Positions 1-6,280 are shown, numbered from the stretch's first letter. The stretch is 6,368 bases of DNA from Clostridiales bacterium UBA2432 (GCA_002342805.1 DDQW01000009.1:1-6368); one strand, 5' to 3'. Notes: a model not told the origin generated them from the sequence alone. A program made the numbers and translations.

Positions 1-1924
1 TAATTGGAATGGACCGAAAGAAAATATCCCCTTCTTTTTCAACTTCCCATGAAGGAATAAAAAATGTTGCTTCCAAACTGTTAAAGTTTCCCCATGTATT
101 CTTGGGAAAATAGATACCATCATAGCCGGTTCCTACATAGACATCAAAGGGAAAGGCCACTTGCTTGACGTCAAAATACTGACTATAATCTCGTTCACCA
201 TATCCTCGATTGTTCCTATGCTGACCACTCCTTGGATACTCGACATGAAAGGTCTCACCAATGACAAGTTGTTGCCGTGCTTCATCATAAGTAAATTGTT
301 GGGTTTCCTTGCTAACCTCATTCAATACCGGATAACACACCACTGGGGTATGGACAATCACATCATTGATCGTTTGAATGGGTTCAATCAATTGGCTACG
401 ATTTTCCGTATCAATCACCGTTCTATAGACAAGCTCCCCTCTGGACGTTTTTAATCCATTTTCCAGAGTCGGTGGTATGGACAGCTGCCCTTGATATAAA
501 TCATCGGCACTGTTAAGTGGTGACTCTGGAATGGATTCTGGCGTCGGGGCCGCAGCTTCATAAATGCCATCATCCATTAATACTTGACCATTAAAAACAA
601 GTCCGTCATTACTGACTTGAATCTGACCGACGGCCTCCTCTGCTACCGGTCGAAAATTCTCACTCGGAACCGAGGGATAGGATCGATTGAGTACACTTCC
701 TAAGGTTTTCTGTGGCAATGTCATCGTCACTGGTCCTGAAATCGGGTCTGTCATATGGTTTGCTAAATTATCATCTCTATTTAACTCAACATGGGGAATG
801 TTCACAGAACTAGACAGTGTCTGCATGCCATTGGGTAAGGCGCCATTTTCTATCACTGCTTGACTTAAGGAAAATACACCTAACCTTTGAACAAGATAAA
901 AATCATACGGTCGTACAATCTGATATATCTTGCTTACCGGTACTGTTTTCGATACTTCTTTTACTTCTCCGGTCACTTCATCTTTAACACCTTTAATCAG
1001 TTTATAGGACCGAGTCACTGTCACCGGATAGGTTTTACTCCCTGTGATATGCTGGTAATCAAGCTCATATAGATACTCTTTGGCTTGTACTTGAATATAG
1101 AGAGCATCCGAAGTCGGCACAGCCACTGACGCATCAAATGCTTCATTTCCTCGAGGATCTGCCTGAATCACAGCGGCTGCATGACTATCTAACTGCGCCA
1201 AGGGAAGATTGGTAATATCCTCCGTCGGTTCTTCTTCAATAAGTTCTTCTTCCACCTCATTCATGGAGCGTAGATTTACAGTAATGTACCAATTTTCATT
1301 AACGCCATCATGATTTGAATCCCATTTATGCATATATTTGATGACACCGTTCCCTGTTGAGGAGACCGGAACAATGACTATTGCATTATCAATCCATCGA
1401 CTTGGATCCTCTGTTTCATCAAAACGTGATCCATACTCACTTTCAAGAAAATAAAATATTTCATTTTCATAGAACGCTTGATCCTCAACTGAACTTATGT
1501 ATTGATTGATATCCGTTTTCCAATCTGTATTTTCTTGCCAATCATATGTATTAATAACTGCAGAACCGCTATGATCATCTGGGTACTTTGGGTTATTGAC
1601 CAAGTATCCATCCGGGTTATATCCAATGTAACGGTACTCACCTGCACCACTGTTATAATCATTGGCAGAACCATCTAGCCCCTTTAAAGTTGACATGTTA
1701 GAGGGGAATGTTCCCGGTATATCCATAACTAGAACATTATATTCATTCCATACATCAATATCGAATGCTTCTATCGGAAGAGTCCAATCTAGCCTCTGGT
1801 CCATTATTTCATCGTATGCTGTCTGCATAGATGTTGGTACTTCAGCAGCTGTTACTTTTACAGCTGACATCCCATTAACTACTAATGAGATTATCAATAG
1901 AATTAAAATACTGGTTTTTTTCAT
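1..1924 (-). CDS. Large secreted DUF5704/Athe_2463-like surface protein, C-terminus beyond the left edge
   Basis: An uninterrupted frame runs from ATG at 1924 to the left edge (about 641 codons with no stop), so the 3' end is missing. An AGGAGG site eight or nine bases upstream supports the start. Residues 1-26 form a Sec signal peptide (MKKTSILILL, cut near VTA/AE). Residues 28-222 form an AT-rich first module with a GEYRYIGYNPDG stretch. An acidic linker (about 223-237, EVEEELIEEE) leads into a longer module with VHTPVV (524-529), GYGERDY (574-580) and FPFDVY (591-596). These spellings resemble my memory of the DUF5704/Athe_2463 family of large clostridial exoproteins of unknown function, but no search was done. 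It has no SLH repeat in the visible part. It lies nine bases after an SLH gene and is almost certainly co-translated with it, so a cell-surface partner role is inferred. It is not a shadow: it is the only long frame across this region. Confidence 0.85.
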   Translation of the reverse strand, partial: MKKTSILILLIISLVVNGMSAVKVTAAEVPTSMQTAYDEIMDQRLDWTLPIEAFDIDVWNEYNVLVMDIPGTFPSNMSTLKGLDGSANDYNSGAGEYRYIGYNPDGYLVNNPKYPDDHSGSAVINTYDWQENTDWKTDINQYISSVEDQAFYENEIFYFLESEYGSRFDETEDPSRWIDNAIVIVPVSSTGNGVIKYMHKWDSNHDGVNENWYITVNLRSMNEVEEELIEEEPTEDITNLPLAQLDSHAAAVIQADPRGNEAFDASVAVPTSDALYIQVQAKEYLYELDYQHITGSKTYPVTVTRSYKLIKGVKDEVTGEVKEVSKTVPVSKIYQIVRPYDFYLVQRLGVFSLSQAVIENGALPNGMQTLSSSVNIPHVELNRDDNLANHMTDPISGPVTMTLPQKTLGSVLNRSYPSVPSENFRPVAEEAVGQIQVSNDGLVFNGQVLMDDGIYEAAAPTPESIPESPLNSADDLYQGQLSIPPTLENGLKTSRGELVYRTVIDTENRSQLIEPIQTINDVIVHTPVVCYPVLNEVSKETQQFTYDEARQQLVIGETFHVEYPRSGQHRNNRGYGERDYSQYFDVKQVAFPFDVYVGTGYDGIYFPKNTWGNFNSLEATFFIPSWEVEKEGDIFFRSIPI

Positions 1925-1929
1925 TTCGG

Positions 1930-1936
1930 CCTCCTA
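1930..1936 (-). promoter_or_regulatory. Ribosome binding site overlapping the upstream stop codon
   Basis: On the minus strand the string TAGGAGG contains both the TAG stop of the SLH gene (1934-1936) and the AGGAGG Shine-Dalgarno (1930-1935) of the next gene, whose ATG is at 1924. A ribosome finishing the first gene sits on the start signal of the second, which argues for translational coupling and fixes the start of the large protein. Confidence 0.85.
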
Positions 1937-3103
1937 TCGATAAATAACAACATCGGTATAAGGCATGATTTGCGTGATATCTTTTTCATGTTCATTTATG
2001 AAGTTTGAATCTCTATACCAAATATTAAAATTTACTGCTCCTGCTTGTTCATACTCCGTTCCTTTTGCAATCATTACTTCATCTATACGTACCAAATATT
2101 TATCATCATCTAAGTAAAAGAAAGCTTGATCATGTTTAAGGTAAGTATATTTATCCGTTTTCTTTTCCACATAAGCCATCACAATATCTACTTGATCTTG
2201 TGACATTCGACGTTGAAGTAATCGCTCAAAACTTTCTATATGGCCTTCTAACGGTCCATTTTCATCATATTCAAAAGCTCCTTTTGCATAATCTATACTT
2301 TGTTGAGAAACAGAATTTGTTTCAACTTGATATTTAGTAGGAGAATATCCCATATTGCCTGTAATAAGGCTCCAATCTTCTGCAGCATTTTCAGCATCAC
2401 TTGCTGTAATTGGATTTACCCAATTAGACCCACCAAGTAATTGAGATTCATATCCTGTATACATAGAATCATATAGAGCATCAAAATCAAATTCTTTGCG
2501 TTCATCCGGATTAATCAATCGTGCAACAACTACACTTGCTTCTGCTCTTGTTAAAACACCTTGGGGTCTAAATGTATGGTCAGGATATCCTGTAATAATA
2601 CCTAACTTATACGTTTTTAAAACAGATTCTTCGTATTTACTTGTGAATTTGTTGGAATCATTGATAACTTGACTTACCTGCTCTAAGTTCTTAACATTTT
2701 GTTCCCCTTCTAAATGCTCTAGAGCTCTTACAATAATCATGGACATTTCTTCGCGTGTAATCTGTTCGGTATAATCTGTAAAGTCATTTGTTTCGAGAAA
2801 ACCTAATTCAATTGCTGTATCGATGTAATTTTGTGCCCAATAATCGTCTGCATTCCCGGGTTCTTGACCTGCTGCCCGAACCACCATGGTAATGAACTGG
2901 TCTCGTGTGAGCTTGTTCTGTGGGCGAAAGCTACCATCCGGATAGCCAACAATAATAGCACGGTCATCCTCAATGAGTCGATTTACCGAATCGTAAAACC
3001 AATCTGTTGTTTTTATATCTGTCGCCGCATAAAGGGGTGTAAAAAAAGATAACAGGAAAAGACATGTCAAGACATACATCAGTGAACGTTTTAAGTTTTT
3101 CAT
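1934..3103 (-). CDS. SLH-domain cell-wall-anchored surface protein, C-terminal half unrecognised
   Basis: This 389-residue protein starts at an ATG with AGGAG six bases upstream. Residues 1-26 are a signal peptide (cut near PLYA/A). Three S-layer homology repeats follow: about 34-78 (VGYPDGSFRPQNKLTRDQF), 88-129 (ITREEMSMIIVRALE) and 148-197 (ITGYPDHTFRPQ, then LTRAE at 184-188). In known SLH proteins such trimers bind pyruvylated secondary cell-wall polymer, and TRAE is the key motif. It is canonical here only in the third repeat; the others read TRDQ and TREE. Residues 200-389 form a soluble, acidic region rich in aromatic residues with no domain I recognise. The first SLH repeat is coded by GC-richer DNA (about 50 percent in sampled lines) than the rest of the gene. 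It is probably the promoter-proximal gene of a two-gene operon with the large secreted protein after it, perhaps that protein's anchor or assembly partner (inference). Confidence 0.93.
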   Translation of the reverse strand: MKNLKRSLMYVLTCLFLLSFFTPLYAATDIKTTDWFYDSVNRLIEDDRAIIVGYPDGSFRPQNKLTRDQFITMVVRAAGQEPGNADDYWAQNYIDTAIELGFLETNDFTDYTEQITREEMSMIIVRALEHLEGEQNVKNLEQVSQVINDSNKFTSKYEESVLKTYKLGIITGYPDHTFRPQGVLTRAEASVVVARLINPDERKEFDFDALYDSMYTGYESQLLGGSNWVNPITASDAENAAEDWSLITGNMGYSPTKYQVETNSVSQQSIDYAKGAFEYDENGPLEGHIESFERLLQRRMSQDQVDIVMAYVEKKTDKYTYLKHDQAFFYLDDDKYLVRIDEVMIAKGTEYEQAGAVNFNIWYRDSNFINEHEKDITQIMPYTDVVIYR

Positions 3104-3109
3104 AACTCT

Positions 3110-3115
3110 CTCCTC
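3110..3115 (-). promoter_or_regulatory. Ribosome binding site of the SLH gene
   Basis: The minus strand reads GAGGAGAGAGTT before the ATG at 3103, placing AGGAG six bases upstream. ATCGA overlaps the start of this site, as it adjoins the ribosome sites of the other two surface-protein genes in the window. Confidence 0.75.
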
Positions 3116-3144
3116 GATTTACATATTTTTTTGAAATGAATCAT

Positions 3145-3181
3145 ACTATAATAGAATATCGAAGATAAGAAGTTGTTGCAA
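3145..3181 (-). promoter_or_regulatory. Probable promoter of the SLH/DUF5704-like operon
   Basis: Downstream of the dioxygenase terminator and 42 bases before the SLH start, the minus strand has TTGCAA (3176-3181), a 17-base spacer and TATTCT (3153-3158). Overlapping alternative -10 hexamers TATTAT (3148-3153) and TATAGT (3145-3150) lie just beyond. The -35 is four of six to consensus, so the location is plausible but the exact hexamers are uncertain. A promoter here is expected because a terminator precedes it. Confidence 0.45.
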
Positions 3182-3208
3182 TAGGAATAAGGTCTTAAAA
3201 ATGCGCAC

Positions 3209-3238
3209 AAAAAAATCGATATCTCTCGATACCGATTT
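3209..3238 (-). terminator. Intrinsic terminator of the dioxygenase transcript
   Basis: On the minus strand an 11-bp stem (AAATCGGTATC paired with GATATCGATTT, one G-U pair) closes a GAGA loop of GNRA type and runs into seven T residues. It starts 16 bases after the dioxygenase stop. This separates the dioxygenase from the SLH operon. Confidence 0.85.
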
Positions 3239-3254
3239 TATTATTATCCTAATT

Positions 3255-4073
3255 TTATTCTATACCCCAATAAAATGCCGTTGCTCTCTTGCCGGCAATA
3301 TAGTCATCAAATATCTTTGTCCCAACATTTTGACTGACGCCAAGACAGACAAAGAGGGGTATAAGATGCTCTTCCCGCGGATGGCAATATCTAGCTTCCG
3401 GAAAGTTTTCCCAGTCGCTTCCTTGTTTCCACTTTTTCGCCTCGTCTTTTTCCTCACAACAAAGTTTAATTAGTCGTTCTTGAAAAACGTTGTTTTTTGG
3501 ATCTTCTGCATTTCTACCTGAAAAATCATACTCTCTCATGTTATGAAACGAAAAACCAGATCCGATAATCAAGACATTTTCATCCATCAAGGGGCCTAAT
3601 GCCTTTCCAATCTTAAGATGTGTAAGTGCATCTAAATCATGATTGAGAGAGACCTGGATAACTGGGATATCCGCTTCCGGATACATTAATTTTAACGGAA
3701 TATATGAGCCATGATCATAAGGACGTTGATCGTCAAGCACGCACTCAATCTGAGCAGCCTTTAATAAATTTGCTATTTTTTTCGCTAAATCAGGCTTTCC
3801 TTTACACGGATACTCAATTGCATACGCTTCTTCTGGAAATCCATAATAATCATAAATGAGTTCCGGTTCATCACTACTTTGAATCGTCACCACCGGCTCT
3901 TCCCAGTGGGCACTAAATACAACAATTGAATCCGGTCGCGAGATGTTTGATGAAAGCTTTTTCATAAACTCCACCATTTTATCATGGGAAGGGTCATGAA
4001 GTAATGGTAAGGGGCCTCCTCCATGAGAAAAATATATGGCTTGTCCTTTATTATTAAATTCTTTTTGCTCCAT
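3255..4073 (-). CDS. LigB/DODA-type extradiol ring-cleavage dioxygenase family protein
   Basis: This 272-residue cytoplasmic protein has no signal peptide and matches the usual 260-280 residue length of class III extradiol (4,5-DOPA dioxygenase/YgiD-like) proteins. Family landmarks appear in order: YFSHGGGP (His17), FSAHWEEP (His56), YDHGSYIPLKLMYP (His121), GSGFSFHNMR (His177) and CHPREEHLIPLF (His231/His236). In the family two early histidines and one late histidine bind a metal, and the His177-type residue aids catalysis, so the enzyme looks intact. The natural substrate is not evident, and family members act on catechol-like compounds or have unknown roles. MEMO-like relatives share the fold, but the SHGGGP and HPREEH spellings fit DODA better. 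The start has AAGGG nine bases upstream, inside the CAP-tail repeat. With no terminator after the antitoxin, it is probably co-transcribed with it, and a strong terminator follows. Its link to the surface proteins is unclear. Confidence 0.9.
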   Translation of the reverse strand: MEQKEFNNKGQAIYFSHGGGPLPLLHDPSHDKMVEFMKKLSSNISRPDSIVVFSAHWEEPVVTIQSSDEPELIYDYYGFPEEAYAIEYPCKGKPDLAKKIANLLKAAQIECVLDDQRPYDHGSYIPLKLMYPEADIPVIQVSLNHDLDALTHLKIGKALGPLMDENVLIIGSGFSFHNMREYDFSGRNAEDPKNNVFQERLIKLCCEEKDEAKKWKQGSDWENFPEARYCHPREEHLIPLFVCLGVSQNVGTKIFDDYIAGKRATAFYWGIE

Positions 4074-4079
4074 ATCAAC

Positions 4080-4142
4080 CTACCCTTTCACTTATAAAAA
4101 TTTTGTGTATGATATATATTCCAACACCTAATCAACTTGTAT
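4080..4142 (-). repeat. Direct repeat copy A: decayed relic of the CAP gene 3' end
   Basis: Positions 4080-4117 match 4811-4848 at 37 of 38 bases. Positions 4119-4142 match 4878-4901 at 21 of 24. Copy A lacks about 29 bases between these blocks. Weaker similarity continues left to 4074 (5 of 7). Copy B is the real coding end of the CAP gene, so A is a duplicated, internally deleted fragment. In the CAP reading frame it carries a premature TGA where B has CGA. It also supplies the ribosome site of the dioxygenase. Confidence 0.9.
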
Positions 4143-4150
4143 GTTTTCAT
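4088..4150 (-). pseudogene. 20-residue chimeric mini-ORF at the site of the missing AbiEii toxin
   Basis: The ATG at 4150 overlaps the antitoxin stop as ATGA and has GGAGG (4158-4162) seven bases upstream, the arrangement expected for an AbiEi-AbiEii pair. The frame reads MKTYKLIRCW, then NIYHTQNFYK and stop. The last nine residues equal the C-terminus of the CAP protein, because the 29-base deletion in the repeat puts the tail back in frame. Only about eight bases (ATGAAAAC) do not belong to the repeat. It is best read as the start of a lost toxin gene fused to CAP-tail debris. It may be translated, but a function is not suggested by anything seen. Confidence 0.7.
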
Positions 4151-4740
4151 AGCATCACCTCCAAGTATGGCCTAAGAATATTTACCACTCTCAAAAGCTC
4201 CGCATATTTCATAAGCATATTTAGGTCTTTATCTTTACGTCTAAAATATCTTTTAATTGCTTCATTGCTGATGGAAGGATCTTGATTATTTCTATCACTT
4301 AGAATATCACAGATGGTTCTTTCCATATCATATGTTCTCACTTGATGTCCAAAAGCCGTTTGCTTGTAACAAACACCTAAATCAAATAAATCTGTCTTGA
4401 CCGTATGCACTTTTACATTTTCTTTTTTTAATCGAATAGAATTATATCCGTATGGAACCGTAACAACATATTGAACCGGATCTCTATCTGTTAAATCATG
4501 TAAATATAATGCTGTTTCATGAGAATAAATCATCTTATTTTTTCTTAGTTGAAGAATCATCATTCGATCTTCCCAAGTCTCTGGCGTAATATAAACCCCA
4601 TGTGAAACTCGTTCCAACTCTCCACTTTTCACTAACTTCCTTAAATATTCTCTGTGAATATTATTTTCTTCTACCACATTTGTGGTTATAACACCATCAT
4701 GTTTTTCTATAAGCGCTTTTAATTCCTCCGCACTGGACAT
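4147..4740 (-). CDS. AbiEi-family type IV antitoxin / transcriptional repressor, toxin partner missing
   Basis: This 197-residue protein has an N-terminal winged helix-turn-helix (about 5-52, with IHREYLRKLVKSGELERV then HGVY). The AbiEi core follows with SHETALYLHDLTDR (73-86), TVPYGYN (94-100) and YDMERTICDIL (137-147), and a helical tail ends in RPYLEVML. The length is normal for short Firmicutes AbiEi proteins. In characterised abiE systems AbiEi represses its own promoter and neutralises AbiEii, a nucleotidyltransferase toxin used in phage abortive infection. Here the toxin gene is gone: only a coupled start codon remains downstream. The start at 4740 has AGGTG five bases upstream. The gene has its own promoter with inverted boxes typical of autoregulation. 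It is flanked by direct repeats of the neighbouring CAP gene tail, a sign of acquisition or rearrangement. The motifs and length are intact, so it may still bind DNA. Confidence 0.9.
   Translation of the reverse strand: MSSAEELKALIEKHDGVITTNVVEENNIHREYLRKLVKSGELERVSHGVYITPETWEDRMMILQLRKNKMIYSHETALYLHDLTDRDPVQYVVTVPYGYNSIRLKKENVKVHTVKTDLFDLGVCYKQTAFGHQVRTYDMERTICDILSDRNNQDPSISNEAIKRYFRRKDKDLNMLMKYAELLRVVNILRPYLEVML
4158..4162 (-). promoter_or_regulatory. Relic toxin ribosome binding site
   Basis: GGAGG within the last codons of the antitoxin gene, seven bases before the ATG at 4150. Its strength and the ATGA overlap suggest that a downstream partner was once translated by coupling. Confidence 0.7.
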
Positions 4741-4752
4741 AATCTCACCTCT

Positions 4753-4804
4753 CTCTTGTCATTTATACTAAAATAGTAATATTTTTTAGCACGAATGTCA
4801 AGAG
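4753..4804. promoter_or_regulatory. Double inverted operator, putative AbiEi binding site
   Basis: Two 21-base boxes face each other: 4753-4773 read on plus and 4784-4804 read on minus. Both begin CTCTTG(W)CATT and end CTAAAA, agreeing at 17 of 21 positions, with a shared centre between 4778 and 4779. One box covers the -35 and spacer; the other lies just downstream of the -10. A smaller palindrome (TACTA-AAA-TAGTA, 4766-4778) overlaps the -10. AbiEi from Streptococcus is known to bind two inverted repeats cooperatively in its promoter, so the arrangement fits; the binding itself is inferred. Confidence 0.75.
4773..4801 (-). promoter_or_regulatory. Promoter of the AbiEi gene
   Basis: The minus strand has a consensus TTGACA (4796-4801), a 17-base spacer and TACTAT (4773-4778, four of six), followed by a short leader to the ATG at 4740. 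With no terminator before 3238, this promoter probably also serves the dioxygenase. Confidence 0.8.
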
Positions 4805-4810
4805 ACCAAT

Positions 4811-4901
4811 CTACCCTTTCACTTATAAAAATTTTGTGTGTGATATATTCTATAGGCACCTGAGTCAATTAAATAGGTTCCAACCCCTAATCGGCTTGTA
4901 T
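4811..4901 (-). repeat. Direct repeat copy B: intact 3' end of the CAP gene
   Basis: This partner of the relic at 4080-4142 lies in the same orientation about 730 bases away. It encodes the C-terminal residues of the CAP protein from about T456 to K481, plus eight bases past the stop. The AAAGGGTAG after the stop also occurs in copy A, where it is the dioxygenase ribosome site. The two copies bracket the AbiEi gene and its promoter. Confidence 0.9.
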
Positions 4902-6264
4902 CACTAAAAATATTCACACGATGTCCCCATGAATTGAGTAAACCATTATGGGAAAAGATTGCATTTTGGTTGGCTGCTAGATTTTCCGCTGCAGCTCTGG
5001 GTTGAATGCCTTGTGCTTGCAATCGGTCAAGTAGGTCACTTCCATCTAAACTCGCGTGTGAAAAATAGTTTTGCTCGGCCATATCTTCACTATGCAAATA
5101 AGCCGCTCTAGCTGCTTGGTCATCCCATTCAAGTATGGTCTTGCCTTCATTTTTCCTTGCTGCATTGACTAAATGAAAGAGCTGAAGCTCATAACCACGG
5201 CGAACTTCCTCGTTAAGGTCTCCATGGAAACCATCCAGTCCTAGTTCTGTATTTTTTTCTATTAATAAAACACCATTTGCATTGTTATCTTTATGAACAT
5301 CATAAAATATTCGTACATATCCTCGATCAAGTTCATAGTGATCAACACTGTCCCTTGATGAATGGTAATATCGCGTACGTCCTTTTAAAATATATTCTTC
5401 CGGCTCTCCAAAACTTTTCCTGATTTCTGCTTTTTGACTACCTATAAATTCTTGCGCAAATGTGTACACACTACTTCCTGTATACAGTGCAACAACACTA
5501 CTTTCTTCAACGCCTACTTGAATATAGCGTCCGTAATCCTCCGCATACAAATACCAATCAAAACCATATTCACTTTCGACAACATCCGTCGCTTCTCCAA
5601 GGATTGCTTCAAGTTGCTCTATGGATATCCCCAGCCTAATTTCATTAGAAAAACGAAGATACGTACGATAAACAAGGGCTATTGCTTGCTCTTTTGTCGT
5701 GTTTCCTAAGGGATCTAGGCGATTATTCCCAATCCCACCAATAATCTCTTGATTATACATATAAACGACAGCTTGTCTTGCCCAATCATCAACCACATGT
5801 GCATCAACAAATCCAAAAAGCACGCTAAAGTCTGATCTTGCATCTTGATTCACATGTTGGCCATCAATAAGCTCTAGTGCACGATAAAACATAACTGCAA
5901 TTTCTTGTCGCTTAATATTTGCATGGGGGTTAAAGCGGTTATCGCCTACTCCATAGACAATCCCAAGCGCGTTAGCCCTTAAAACTTCCGGATTATTTGT
6001 ATCAACAAACACATTGTTGGAAGGTACATTAACAGTTTGACCCGACATACGGTCATACATCTTCATTATAAGTTCAGCAAAAGCTTCTCGCGTAATCGAA
6101 TCTTGAAAGCCAGTCATGACTTGATTGGTCACTAAGTCTAACGCTTGAGCTTGGTCCACTTCATAAACAGCCCAGTCCGATGGAATTTCTTCTGCTACAA
6201 CGCCACCTATCTGGGAAAAAAGTAAAACAAATATCATTATTGAAAATAAGAATGTTTTTTTCAT
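4819..6264 (-). CDS. Secreted SLH-anchored CAP (SCP/PR-1-like) domain protein
   Basis: This 481-residue protein starts at the ATG at 6264 because AGGAG lies eight bases upstream and a signal peptide begins at once (MKKTFLFSIM, cut near VVA/EE). An upstream extension in frame lacks both. Three SLH repeats follow: about 28-73, 84-131 and 150-203. Their TRAE-like motifs are diverged (TREA, KRQE, TKEQ). Residues 209 to about 345 resemble CAP_assoc_N (LGISIEQLEAILGEAT, then YGRYIQVGVEES and VVALYTG). Residues 362-481 are a CAP domain with HSEDMA then NYFSH (391-403), AENLA (426-430, usually GENLA or GENIA), LLNSWGHRVN (442-451), LGVG and a terminal YHTQNF. Bacterial CAP proteins of this YkwD-like type are exported; their biochemical role is largely unknown. 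SLH repeats suggest attachment to the wall polymer. The 3' end is duplicated downstream of the antitoxin gene. No terminator is visible after it. Confidence 0.94.
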   Translation of the reverse strand: MKKTFLFSIMIFVLLFSQIGGVVAEEIPSDWAVYEVDQAQALDLVTNQVMTGFQDSITREAFAELIMKMYDRMSGQTVNVPSNNVFVDTNNPEVLRANALGIVYGVGDNRFNPHANIKRQEIAVMFYRALELIDGQHVNQDARSDFSVLFGFVDAHVVDDWARQAVVYMYNQEIIGGIGNNRLDPLGNTTKEQAIALVYRTYLRFSNEIRLGISIEQLEAILGEATDVVESEYGFDWYLYAEDYGRYIQVGVEESSVVALYTGSSVYTFAQEFIGSQKAEIRKSFGEPEEYILKGRTRYYHSSRDSVDHYELDRGYVRIFYDVHKDNNANGVLLIEKNTELGLDGFHGDLNEEVRRGYELQLFHLVNAARKNEGKTILEWDDQAARAAYLHSEDMAEQNYFSHASLDGSDLLDRLQAQGIQPRAAAENLAANQNAIFSHNGLLNSWGHRVNIFSDTSRLGVGTYLIDSGAYRIYHTQNFYK

Positions 6265-6272
6265 CGTATTTG

Positions 6273-6280
6273 CTCCTCTC
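6273..6280 (-). promoter_or_regulatory. Ribosome binding site deciding the CAP gene start
   Basis: The minus strand reads GAGAGGAG, eight bases before the ATG at 6264. The open frame extends 34 codons further upstream to the window edge, but that stretch has no signal-peptide character and no comparable site, so 6264 is preferred. Confidence 0.8.

Noticed and set aside
161..454. Plus-strand open frame of 97 codons
   Set aside because: It is antisense to the long continuous secreted-protein frame and has no ribosome site or recognisable domain.
1662..1943. Plus-strand open frame of 93 codons
   Set aside because: It lies opposite the signal peptide and first module of the large surface protein, and shows no family features.
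1934..3103. Lipoprotein signal on the SLH protein (Cys14)
   Set aside because: The residues before Cys14 (VLT) do not make a lipobox, and the hydrophobic stretch continues past it; a normal Sec signal peptide fits.
3260..3457. Second minus-strand frame inside the dioxygenase gene
   Set aside because: It is an out-of-frame shadow; the dioxygenase frame holds all the catalytic motifs.
4103..4285. Plus-strand open frame of 60 codons across the repeat relic
   Set aside because: It runs antisense through the antitoxin end and the CAP-tail relic, without a ribosome site.
4753..4804. Inverted repeat read as an intrinsic terminator of the CAP gene
   Set aside because: The arms are far apart, no T run follows, and the repeat coincides with a good promoter, so an operator fits better.
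4080..4901. Intact insertion sequence or transposon
   Set aside because: No transposase frame and no terminal inverted repeats are seen; the flanking repeats are long and come from the CAP gene itself.
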